Assembly (NCBI GenBank): GCA_002423185.1
Contig: DIUX01000002.1
Span: 567,947 to 631,946, forward strand
Direction of reading: 5' to 3'
From: Micavibrio sp. UBA6147
GTDB lineage: Bacteria; Pseudomonadota; Alphaproteobacteria; Micavibrionales; UBA1664
Length of the DNA stretch: 64,000 nt
This document shows, piece after piece, positions 1-8,063 of this stretch (position 1 is its first letter; every line of letters begins with the position of its first letter). The notes beneath the pieces are model-generated. The model saw only the letters and a program-made list of their open reading frames with translations. It made no database searches and was not told where the DNA came from. A program made the position numbers and the translations under genes.

Positions 1-23
1 CTCTACCCCTGAGCTACACCCGC
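1..23 (-). tRNA. tRNA-Gly, 5' part only (window edge)
   Basis: Read on the minus strand, the first bases give GCGGGTGTAGCTCAGGGG and onward into TAGAG, which is the acceptor 5' strand and D-arm of a tRNA. The rest, including the anticodon, lies outside the window. A GCGGGTG start with this D-arm is typical of alphaproteobacterial tRNA-Gly(GCC); the amino acid is therefore an inference from the 5' end only. Confidence 0.75.
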
Positions 24-141
24 TCGCCGTAGGATCAAACTTTGAGGGCTCGGCGATTGCCTTGCTCCATCGCTTGATTGGTAGAGTAGAAAATCGTATA
101 AACGCTCTTCAAACAAATTGCAAGAGGGTTTCAACAAAAAA

Positions 142-708
142 ATGTCGACCGCACACACAAACGCCCAAAGCGCCGCTTCGCAAGCCCCCTATAAGACAAC
201 GCCACAAGCCCTCATGGCGCATTTCGAAACGCTTGGAATCGCCTTTGAACTCTTTGAACATGAGGCCGTTTTCACGGTGGCGGAGAGCCATAAAGTCAAA
301 GGCGGGCTGAAGGGCGCTCATTGCCGCAATCTGGCGCTGTATAACAAGAAAAAGCAAATGTGGTTGGTGGTGGCACAGGATTCAACACCGATTGACCTTA
401 AAAAGCTCGATGCCGTCATTGGCGCGGGGCGGTTGTCGTTTATGCAACCAGACCGCCTGTGGGACTATCTCGGCGTGCGGGCGGGGTCGGTCAACCCCTT
501 TGCCATCATCAATGACACGGACAACGCGGTGACCATCGTGCTTGACCAATCCATGATGGATTGCGACCTTGTCAATTACCACCCGATGATCAACACGATG
601 AGTGTAGCGCTCAGCCCCGCCGATTTGCTCCGCTTCATCGCATCAACGGGGCATACGCCGCTATTCTTCGCCCCCGCAAGCGTTGCACCAGACGGCGAAA
701 CGCTGTAA
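142..708 (+). CDS. proX: ProX/YbaK-type aminoacyl-tRNA deacylase
   Basis: A 188-residue single-domain protein of the YbaK/ProRS-associated editing family, which hydrolyses wrongly charged tRNA (the ProX branch clears Ala-tRNAPro) as a free-standing cytosolic enzyme. The stretch HCRNLALYNKKKQMWLVVAQ, the following DLKKLDAVIG, the GRLSF segment and GSVNPFAIIND are the conserved core of this branch. The ATG at 142 is chosen over an in-frame TTG at 118 because it begins the recognisable part of the protein; an AGAGGG lies about 13 bases upstream, a weak spacing. The gene stands alone, 31 bases ahead of a small Trm112-like gene on the same strand. The exact tRNA substrate is inferred from family resemblance. 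Confidence 0.88.
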   Translation: MSTAHTNAQSAASQAPYKTTPQALMAHFETLGIAFELFEHEAVFTVAESHKVKGGLKGAHCRNLALYNKKKQMWLVVAQDSTPIDLKKLDAVIGAGRLSFMQPDRLWDYLGVRAGSVNPFAIINDTDNAVTIVLDQSMMDCDLVNYHPMINTMSVALSPADLLRFIASTGHTPLFFAPASVAPDGETL

Positions 709-739
709 ATTAATAAAATTCATAGAAAGAACAATAATT

Positions 740-934
740 ATGAAGCAAAAAACAGACCCCAAACTCCTCACCCTTTTGGTATGCCCGATCAGCAAGAAAA
801 CCCTGCGCTACGACGACGCCAAGCAAGAATTATTGAGCGACAGCGCCGGCCTCGCCTATCCCATCCGCGACGGCATCCCCATCATGCTCCCCGACGAAGC
901 CCGCGCCATGGAAGAAACCGAAATCCGCAAATAA
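740..934 (+). CDS. Trm112-like protein (UPF0434/YcaR family)
   Basis: A 64-residue protein with the family layout LLTLLVCP near residue 15 and AYPIRDGIPIMLPDEAR near the C terminus. Trm112-like proteins are small zinc-ribbon or former zinc-ribbon partners; the bacterial YcaR group has no firmly established role. Only one of the usual cysteines is left (CPIS where CPxC would be expected), so this copy probably does not bind zinc through the classic knuckle. It follows the proX-type gene by 31 bases and could be cotranscribed with it. The start has no strong Shine-Dalgarno; it is chosen because it begins the conserved domain. Confidence 0.85.
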   Translation: MKQKTDPKLLTLLVCPISKKTLRYDDAKQELLSDSAGLAYPIRDGIPIMLPDEARAMEETEIRK

Positions 935-1013
935 GATTCTTTTGGCCTCTTTCCCTTTTCTACGAATATGGTACGCTTATTTAATAACCATGACCAAGGA
1001 TGAGGAAGGTTGC

Positions 1014-2261
1014 ATGAAAGAACATTATTCTATTTCCGAAATAGCAGATATGCTCTCTGTGTCCAAAGAAACCCTCCGTAGGTGGGATAAGAATGGCCGC
1101 CTCACACCGATAAGGCACCCAATAAATAACTATCGTGTCTATCATGTTGACCAATTACGCACATTTGAACAGCTAGGGTTTTTATTTAGCAATAGACAGA
1201 ACACCCAACAAAAGCCACTTCGCCCATACAATGTCGTCGAGTTATTCGCTGGTGCCGGAGGCTTAGCTTTGGGTATAGAAAAAGCTGGCCTGAAATGCGT
1301 ATTACTCAATGATAGCGATAAATGGGCCTGTGAAACACTCAAACAAAACCGCCCGCATTGGAATATCATTCATGACGATGTCGCCAAAATCGATTTCACT
1401 TCTTATAAAGGTAAAGTCGACGTCGTTACAGGCGGTTTTCCATGCCAAGCCTTTAGCTATGCCGGAAAAAAATTGGGGTTTGACGACATACGCGGAACAT
1501 TGTTTTACGAATACGCTAGAGCCATCAAAGAAATTCAGCCTGCTCTATGCATTGGCGAAAACGTAAGGGGTCTGTTAAACCACGAAAAAGGCCGCACGAT
1601 TGAAGCCATGAAAGACGTCTTAACAGAGCTTGGCTACACAGTACTTGAGCCAAGAGTTTTGAAAGCACTCTTTTACCGTGTTCCGCAGAAAAGGGAGCGC
1701 CTTATTCTCGTCGCTATTAGGAACGACCTTGCCGATATAAAGTTTTCATACCCCGAGCCATACTCAAAAATATACGCCCTTAAAGACGCTCTTAGAAAAG
1801 GGGATTTATATGATAGCGACGTTCCTCCTGCTAAAGGACAAAAATATCCCGCTCGCAAGGCTCAGATACTCGGTATGGTTCCTCCGGGGGGGTACTGGCG
1901 CGACCTTCCCCTCGAGATTCAGAAAGAATACATGCTGAGAAGTTTTTATCTCGGTGGCGGAAAGACTGGCATGGCGCGGCGCATGAGTTGGGAGGAACCG
2001 TGCCTTACCCTAACTTGCGCGCCCGCTCAAAAACAAACTGAGCGGTGCCACCCCGATGAAACAAGACCATTCACAGTTAGAGAGTACGCTAGAATCCAAA
2101 CATTCCCTGATGATTGGTTTTTTTCCGGCACCGTAATTCAACAATACAAGCAAATAGGAAACGCCGTGCCAGTAAATTTGGCCTATGAGATCGGTATTTC
2201 AGCAGTTAATTTTTTAAATTCCGTCGAAAGGAAAAACGCAAGCACCTCAATCGCCGCTTAA
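1014..2261 (+). CDS. DNA cytosine-5 methyltransferase with N-terminal MerR-like HTH
   Basis: A 415-residue C5-cytosine methyltransferase, the protective half of a type II restriction-modification system. Residues 4-45 (YSISEIADMLSVSKETLRRW and NYRVY) form a MerR-like winged helix-turn-helix. The catalytic part follows: SAM motif I ELFAGAGGLALGI (about 75-88), the PC catalytic loop GGFPCQAFS (Cys144), ENV motif VI (182-184), RVPQKRERLILVA (motif VIII) and QIGNAVPVNLA (motif X) near the C terminus. The ATG at 1014 has an ideal AGGAAGG four bases upstream; upstream ATG at 990 is less likely. It converges with the endonuclease gene and overlaps it by 4 bases. The pair is visibly more A+T-rich than its neighbours, consistent with horizontal transfer. 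The HTH may let the enzyme repress its own operon, as known for several C5 methyltransferases; target sequence unknown. Confidence 0.92.
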   Translation: MKEHYSISEIADMLSVSKETLRRWDKNGRLTPIRHPINNYRVYHVDQLRTFEQLGFLFSNRQNTQQKPLRPYNVVELFAGAGGLALGIEKAGLKCVLLNDSDKWACETLKQNRPHWNIIHDDVAKIDFTSYKGKVDVVTGGFPCQAFSYAGKKLGFDDIRGTLFYEYARAIKEIQPALCIGENVRGLLNHEKGRTIEAMKDVLTELGYTVLEPRVLKALFYRVPQKRERLILVAIRNDLADIKFSYPEPYSKIYALKDALRKGDLYDSDVPPAKGQKYPARKAQILGMVPPGGYWRDLPLEIQKEYMLRSFYLGGGKTGMARRMSWEEPCLTLTCAPAQKQTERCHPDETRPFTVREYARIQTFPDDWFFSGTVIQQYKQIGNAVPVNLAYEIGISAVNFLNSVERKNASTSIAA

Positions 2262-2989
2262 TGACCAGACACCTCCTTCGCAAGGTTTATGATTTCAGGG
2301 GTTTTTGCCAAGGCACGTACAACGTCATTGAGTTCGTTGACGTAATTTGATTCCTGTGCGACATCACCTATACTCTTGATGAGATCGAAATAAAATTCTT
2401 CATCCCCTGTAAGGCGCGCCCAGAATTCTTGACCTGCCACAACAGGGTAGTGGTACTGCTTCGAAATGCGCCTATAGTGGCTGCTTAAATCACGGTCTTC
2501 ACCATACAGAACCCCGACAACAAGATTGTGAAAGCCAAGCTTGAGGTTATTCGTTTGTCCAAGCTTGATAATAGAGGTGAAATGTCCCGCTATTGTTTCA
2601 ACATCATCTTTATTAATAGTATTAGGCCCAGCCTTGAGTTGACAATATTTTCTGTCCCCGTCTACATGGTCTTCAAACTCAATATCAATTCCACTTGTGG
2701 TGCTACCAAAAGACGACAATACATCGTTTGTAAAGCTCTGCATATTTTGGCCAAATGACGTCGTAATGGATGTCCCAAGAACTCTAGGATAGACAAGTGC
2801 CTTTGCAAGGCTCTCCGGTTTCGAATCCCCGCACAGAAAATTTGACAAATACACCGCCAAAAACGGATTTATATTGAACTCGTTGGGATTCACGAGCTTC
2901 TTTGTATTTTTAATGTGATTATTGGCAATTGTGTTTTTAAACCAGTCCTGCGCTCGTTTCAGAACCTGATCCTTATGTGTTTTATCCAT
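2258..2989 (-). CDS. Type II restriction endonuclease (PmeII-like family)
   Basis: A 243-residue protein, convergent with the adjacent methyltransferase and so its likely cognate nuclease. It contains a PD-(D/E)XK-type core: GSTTSGIDIEFED (Asp102/Glu104) followed by YCQLKAGPNTINKDDV (Gln117-x-Lys119). I recall this N-terminal region (HIKNTKKL, EFNINPFL, YPRVLGTSITTSFG) from a family named after PmeII, but the cut site cannot be read from sequence. Cleavage would need a divalent metal and unmodified recognition sites. Codon use is A/T-rich, like the partner gene. Having its own opposite-strand promoter allows the endonuclease to be timed separately from the methyltransferase. Confidence 0.75.
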   Translation of the reverse strand: MDKTHKDQVLKRAQDWFKNTIANNHIKNTKKLVNPNEFNINPFLAVYLSNFLCGDSKPESLAKALVYPRVLGTSITTSFGQNMQSFTNDVLSSFGSTTSGIDIEFEDHVDGDRKYCQLKAGPNTINKDDVETIAGHFTSIIKLGQTNNLKLGFHNLVVGVLYGEDRDLSSHYRRISKQYHYPVVAGQEFWARLTGDEEFYFDLIKSIGDVAQESNYVNELNDVVRALAKTPEIINLAKEVSGH

Positions 2990-3069
2990 CGTTCTTTATA
3001 CTCGCCTAAGTTATTAACGCATCGTTATACTATAATTTGCTCCGGCGTCGCAACCGGTCATAGAGCCTA

Positions 3070-5304
3070 TTACAGCGGCTTCCTCAGTTCAAAACGGTAC
3101 ATGCCGCGGAAGACTTCGTGGTCGTCTTGTTCATAGGCGTAGAGCGCGTCCATGTCCGAAAAATTGCGGTCTTCAGAGTTGCGGCGTTGGTAGGCGAGTA
3201 AATGCCGCGCGCGGTCAAATTCAATCCCGAGGAAGTCCAACCCCAATTCCGCAAGGCATTGCTTGATTTGCGGCAGGGTGAAGCGATGTTCCTGAACATG
3301 GTATAAAAGGTCGCGGCACATCGATGTTGTGTAAAAATCGCGCGACGGCAACAAATCCTTCACCGATTGGTCGTCAGAGAACATCACATAACGCCGCCCT
3401 TCGCGGATGCCCTTCACATCACTGGCAAAGCCTTTATCGGCGATCACATTGCGCATCCGCACCACCGATTCACGGGCGAGTTCGCTATACAGCCCGATCC
3501 GCATCGTCCCGCCGGGTTTGAGCAAGCCGGTCAACACCCGCCACCCCGCCATCGGGTCGTGCATATGGTGCAACACGCCCAAACATTCAATATGGTCATA
3601 CTGGCGGCCGAGTTTGGCGGCCTCCAAAATATCGCCCTGAATAAACGACATACCCTTAATGTCATATTCCTCGACCTTGCGCTTGGCGTAGGACAAACTC
3701 GCCAAGGACAAGTCCAGCGCCGTAATCCGCGCCCCAGGGTATTTCAACGCCACGAAAATCGCGTGTCGCCCCGTTCCGCACCCCGCGACCAGCATATCCT
3801 TGTCCACCAGCCCGATTTTCTGGTCTTCGATGGCGTAATAATCATACATGCTGATGCTGCGCCAGCGCGGATAGGGGTTTTCTTCGTACATTTCGCGAAC
3901 CTTGCGCGACACATCATCCGCAATCGGCGACAGGGTCGGCATGGTTTTCGCAAACTCGCGCTCAATCCGCGGCTCAGAAACCACGAGCGTCACGAGCGCC
4001 TGAAGCGCCAATTGCTCCGCAGACAGGCTTTGTGCGTCTTGCCCCATCACGCCGTGTTCAATTTTTTGTGCGTTTTCAAGACTCGATATTTGCTCATAAC
4101 ACGCCAATAACGCCAAAGAGGCCGCGCCCTCCGCCGTCAACGCATCACCCTTGCGGCATTGAGAGCGCAGGGCGCTCAGGATACGTTCTTCCTCATCCGT
4201 CACATCGAACACATACTCATTGAAGAATGACATCTCGCCAAACGCCGCCATAAACGGTGTGAGCGGCGCTACGCCCTGCGCCCCCTTTGCAGCATAGGTG
4301 AGCAGGATTTTACGCCGCAACCGCACAAACCCGAGTTCAAAGAGCGGGTCGGCAATAATCGTTTGCTTCATGCCAAGGCACAGGAAACTGTCATTCAGCA
4401 CCGAGGTCAACAACCCCGCCCCATATAACGTATCAAACAGCCCATCGAAAACGCTGCTGTCCGGCGCGTTCATCAACGCCGCGAAAGACCCGAATTGTGT
4501 TCCATGCAGCAATAAAGACCGCCACGCCACAAAACATTCGAAAAAGCTCACACGGCTTTGCGTCAGGCAGTAATGCAGAGCGTGATACACTCCCTCATGG
4601 AAATGGTCAAAACCGGTGAGTTTAAGGTTTTGCACAAAAACGCATTGATGCATCGTGCTGTCCGGATTATGGGCGAGCGCCTGAATGCTCATGTCAATCG
4701 CCTCATAATCCCGATCCATCGCCTTGAGCGTAAGGGAGAGGTGACTCATCGCAAGGTCATGATCCGGTTTTTGGCGCAGTACGGCCAAAAGTGCCGCCGC
4801 GGCGGCCTCATGATTGTTGTTTTGTTGCTCAAGCAGGCCAATATTATACATCGTTTCGATGTCCTGACCGCCCGCCTCAATTGACCGGCGATACATAACC
4901 AGCGCCTCGTCAATGCGGTTTTGACGGTGGTACATATACAAGCCCTTAAACACCGCCGCTTTGTCGTGGTCATATTGCGCGGCTTTGAGGTAGAGCTCCT
5001 CGGCCTCGGCAAACTTGCCCATCGAATCCTTGGTCAAGGCAAGGTTTTTCCACGCAATCGCATCATCAGGGTGCAACGCGATTATTTTTTGCAACGCTTT
5101 TTCCGCCTGCGGCCATTTCTTTTGATTGATGTAGACGAGCCCCATCATGTTCAACACCGCCACCTCGTCCGGCAAGCCTTTGAGCGCCTCCTTACAGAAT
5201 TTTTCTGCCTTTTGGAATTGTTCTGCGCCATAGGCCTCTTTGGCCTTTTTAAGCGCGTCAATTGCCTTGTTCCGTTTCTGGGGAGGGGTTGTTTTTTGTT
5301 GCAT
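3070..5304 (-). CDS. TPR-repeat / class I SAM methyltransferase fusion (copy 2)
   Basis: A 744-residue two-part protein. Residues about 12-230 are tetratricopeptide repeats (for example EKFCKEALKGLPDEVAVLNM, EKALQKIIALHPDDAIAWKN). After a helical middle region comes the conserved YEENPYPRWRS signature and a Rossmann methyltransferase domain with motif I VAGCGTGRHAIF near residue 508, acidic motif II ITALDLS, and IECLGVLHHMHDPMAGWRVL. The likely activity is SAM-dependent methylation, with TPRs binding a protein partner; the substrate is unknown. It ends 80 bases from the endonuclease gene and starts 10 bases after the stop of a longer paralogue, so the two are probably one transcript. The shared signature and layout show a tandem duplication. 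Confidence 0.85.
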   Translation of the reverse strand: MQQKTTPPQKRNKAIDALKKAKEAYGAEQFQKAEKFCKEALKGLPDEVAVLNMMGLVYINQKKWPQAEKALQKIIALHPDDAIAWKNLALTKDSMGKFAEAEELYLKAAQYDHDKAAVFKGLYMYHRQNRIDEALVMYRRSIEAGGQDIETMYNIGLLEQQNNNHEAAAAALLAVLRQKPDHDLAMSHLSLTLKAMDRDYEAIDMSIQALAHNPDSTMHQCVFVQNLKLTGFDHFHEGVYHALHYCLTQSRVSFFECFVAWRSLLLHGTQFGSFAALMNAPDSSVFDGLFDTLYGAGLLTSVLNDSFLCLGMKQTIIADPLFELGFVRLRRKILLTYAAKGAQGVAPLTPFMAAFGEMSFFNEYVFDVTDEEERILSALRSQCRKGDALTAEGAASLALLACYEQISSLENAQKIEHGVMGQDAQSLSAEQLALQALVTLVVSEPRIEREFAKTMPTLSPIADDVSRKVREMYEENPYPRWRSISMYDYYAIEDQKIGLVDKDMLVAGCGTGRHAIFVALKYPGARITALDLSLASLSYAKRKVEEYDIKGMSFIQGDILEAAKLGRQYDHIECLGVLHHMHDPMAGWRVLTGLLKPGGTMRIGLYSELARESVVRMRNVIADKGFASDVKGIREGRRYVMFSDDQSVKDLLPSRDFYTTSMCRDLLYHVQEHRFTLPQIKQCLAELGLDFLGIEFDRARHLLAYQRRNSEDRNFSDMDALYAYEQDDHEVFRGMYRFELRKPL

Positions 5305-5314
5305 TTTTATGTCC

Positions 5315-7750
5315 TTACTTAACAGTTTGCGCGGCGTCCGGCGCGGCCAAGGGCTTCATCAAATCAAATTGATACATGCCGCTGAATGTTTTTGGGTGCA
5401 TCCGCTCAAAGGCGTCCAACGCCTCAAAATCGTTGAAACTCTTGTCATGCGGACACTGGGCGCGGTACAGATTGGCAAGATGGGGGTCGCCGATATTCAT
5501 GCCCTTGAACACCAACCCCAATTCCGCGACACAGGCCTTGATTTGCGGCAAGGTGAACCGGTGTTCCTGAACATGGAAGATCAAATCGCGACAGCCCGAA
5601 ATACTGTCATAGTCCCTGAACATTCTCAGGGTTTTAAGAATATGTCCGCCTTCAAGCCCTGCAACATAGGCGCGCGCTTTGCGAATGCCCGCATCATCGG
5701 GGGTAAATTTTTGCGCGGCGATTAAGGCGCGCATCTCAACCACCACGGCGCGCGCCAATTCGCTGTACAAAGCAATCTTCATCGTGCCGCCGGGGGCGAG
5801 CATCCGCGTCAACACCCGCCACCCCGCCATCGGGTCGTCCATGTGGTGCAACACGCCCGCAGATTCGATGTGGTCGAATGTTTTGCCGAGCGCCTCAGCC
5901 TTTAAAATATCGCCCTGCACCAACTCAATATTCTTAACCCCTAATTCGCCGATCTTACGCGCAGCATAAGACAGACTGGTCATCGACAAATCCAGCGCCG
6001 TGATACGGCTATCCGGATTTTGAACCGCGACCATAAGGGCATGCCGCCCCGTACCGCACCCTGCAATCAAGGTTTCCACCGCACCGTCCTTAAGGGCGGC
6101 CTGCGCCCCGCGCACGTTAAAGCTGTTCATCGTGCGCCAGCGCGGATAAGGGTTTTCTTCGTATTGTTCACGCACTGCCCGCGACACGTCATCATCAATC
6201 GGTGCGAGGCTTCGAATATCCGCGCGCAAGGCTTGCTCCGCCTTCGGGTTGGCAAAGGCTTCAATCACAATTGTCATCACATCGCCCGCACCACGCGCCG
6301 CGATACTGGCTTCGTCCGCCGCCGTGATGGCGTCCAAGGCAGGCTGTAAAACTGTCGCAAACGTTTCATCGCGGTACAAAGGGCGGTAACAGGCAAACAA
6401 AGCTAGATCACACAGCACCGCCGCATTCGTGTTAGCCTCCGGCGCTTCAAACGCGGCGGCAAGATCGGAATGCGCCAATCTTTCGCGTAATGTTCGAACC
6501 TGCTCCGCCTCTTGCGGCGTTTCGGCGAACACATATTCGTTATAAAAACATTGCTCTGCCAAGGCACTGATAAACGGGCGCAGGTTTTTCCAAAACGCAG
6601 CATCATCCCGCCCCGTTTCAGTGCCATTCAGACAAACCTCAAGCAGCGCCCGCCGCAAAACGGTCAGGCCTGTTTCGCAATCCGCGTCATGCACTAGGCT
6701 GTATTTCAAGCCATAGCGCACATAAGAATGGCAAAGCTGTGCCACCATCCCCATGCGGATCGCGTCCGAAGCAGGCGTCACAGCGGTCGGAAATAAAGCG
6801 CCCAGCGCCGCAGCAACCGAATCCGTCTTGCCCGCCGTCGCACCACCGCCAAAGAACGGCGCGATTTCGGCAAAATCAGGCGCCATCACGAGCAAGCTGC
6901 GCCATGTCGGGAATATCTCTTGAAACCCTGCCTGACCTTTGATCAAGCAATATTCCAGCGTCTTGAACACATCCTCGCGATACGCCGAAAATGTCATATA
7001 ACGCAGGCATAAAACAAAAAACGTCTGGTTGTGAACACTGTCTGGGTTGTGGGCGAGCGCCTGAATCGCCATATTCAGGGCATCCGCATCCTTGCCGAGC
7101 TGTTTCAACGCATAGGCCAAATACCCCATCACGCGGTCGTCTTGCGGCCGTTTATGCAGCATCGAAAGCCAAATCTCCGCCGCATGTTGATAATGCCCCT
7201 GATCCGCCAAAATTCGCGCTAATTGGAGCGCCGAATCCGCAACATATTTCAATTCGGGGTCAAGCAAGACCGCCTTTTGATAATGGGGAATGGCTTCGCC
7301 ATAGCGTTTTTGACGCTGCATCAAAACCCCGACATTATGATAGATCAACGGGTCATTGGTGATGCGTTTCAAGGCTTCCCGATACGCCGACTCGGCACGC
7401 GGGGCATTCCCGGTCGTGTCAAAAACCCATGCAAGATTTTTCCAAGCCACCCCATTTTCGGGGTCAAGATCGACCAGTTTTTGTAAGATATTCTGCGCGG
7501 CCTTAAGGTCTTGTTTTTCAAGCGCCCCCTGTGCCATGAGCGACAACGCGGCTTTGTCATGCGGCGATTTTGCCAAAATATCCGCACAGATTTCTTCCGC
7601 CTTTTCGCGATCACCCGCACGATACGCCGCAAAGGCCAGATCAATTAAACCGCCGCCTTGCCCGTTTGTTTGAACATTCCCTTGCTTGCCCTTTTGTGCG
7701 CCAAGCCGCGATTTTGGTGATTTTCCCGCCCGTGCCATATTCCGCCCCAT
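5315..7750 (-). CDS. TPR-repeat / class I SAM methyltransferase fusion (copy 1)
   Basis: An 811-residue paralogue of the next gene downstream. TPR repeats occupy roughly residues 30-240, followed by a helical middle, the YEENPYPRWRT signature (about residue 528) and a methyltransferase domain with motif I IAGCGTGRHALM (about 562), ITALDLSMTSLSYAARKIGE and ESAGVLHHMDDPMAGWRVL. The start is uncertain: an in-frame TTG at 7774, ATG at 7750 and ATG at 7738 are all possible; the ATG at 7750 is used because it has an AGGGGA about 13 bases upstream. It is longer than copy 2 mainly in the middle region. No glycosyltransferase or flagellar genes sit beside it, so context gives no clue to the target. 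Confidence 0.83.
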   Translation of the reverse strand: MGRNMARAGKSPKSRLGAQKGKQGNVQTNGQGGGLIDLAFAAYRAGDREKAEEICADILAKSPHDKAALSLMAQGALEKQDLKAAQNILQKLVDLDPENGVAWKNLAWVFDTTGNAPRAESAYREALKRITNDPLIYHNVGVLMQRQKRYGEAIPHYQKAVLLDPELKYVADSALQLARILADQGHYQHAAEIWLSMLHKRPQDDRVMGYLAYALKQLGKDADALNMAIQALAHNPDSVHNQTFFVLCLRYMTFSAYREDVFKTLEYCLIKGQAGFQEIFPTWRSLLVMAPDFAEIAPFFGGGATAGKTDSVAAALGALFPTAVTPASDAIRMGMVAQLCHSYVRYGLKYSLVHDADCETGLTVLRRALLEVCLNGTETGRDDAAFWKNLRPFISALAEQCFYNEYVFAETPQEAEQVRTLRERLAHSDLAAAFEAPEANTNAAVLCDLALFACYRPLYRDETFATVLQPALDAITAADEASIAARGAGDVMTIVIEAFANPKAEQALRADIRSLAPIDDDVSRAVREQYEENPYPRWRTMNSFNVRGAQAALKDGAVETLIAGCGTGRHALMVAVQNPDSRITALDLSMTSLSYAARKIGELGVKNIELVQGDILKAEALGKTFDHIESAGVLHHMDDPMAGWRVLTRMLAPGGTMKIALYSELARAVVVEMRALIAAQKFTPDDAGIRKARAYVAGLEGGHILKTLRMFRDYDSISGCRDLIFHVQEHRFTLPQIKACVAELGLVFKGMNIGDPHLANLYRAQCPHDKSFNDFEALDAFERMHPKTFSGMYQFDLMKPLAAPDAAQTVK

Positions 7751-8063
7751 CTCCGTTTTCTCGTCCCCTGCCAATTAAACCATCAATTTTGAACCCATAG
7801 CTTTTGAATCCATAGTTTTACAAGGCAAACACCGAAGGATAAGCCAATTCCCGTTCTTTTGAAACGGTCTTTTTGACGCCTTGTCGGTTGCAAGCCCCTT
7901 ATATCCGCCGTTGCAAAGACCGTGCCATTCGCGGCAGGGCCGGAGGATGCCTCATCGTGCTGCGCGGCAAAACGGATGCCTATTGATGCAAACGGCGAAG
8001 CAGAGTAAAACGAATAAAGCAAAAGCCCGAAGCGAAAGCCGAAAACGAAAGAAAGACACTGCC
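7751..8063. other. Intergenic region upstream of leuA
   Basis: About 310 bases between the divergent TPR-methyltransferase and leuA. The leuA frame stays open through the last 180 bases (in-frame ATG at 7986), so some of it could be translated, but the reading is low-complexity Lys/Arg/Ser and the conserved LeuA protein begins at 8064. I see no convincing leader peptide with leucine codons, attenuator hairpin or strong promoter. Confidence 0.4.

Noticed and set aside
3367..4110. Long plus-strand open frame of 247 codons opposite the TPR-methyltransferase
   Set aside because: It lies fully antisense to a well-supported gene, has His/Pro/Arg-biased composition and no domain; typical of GC-rich shadow frames.
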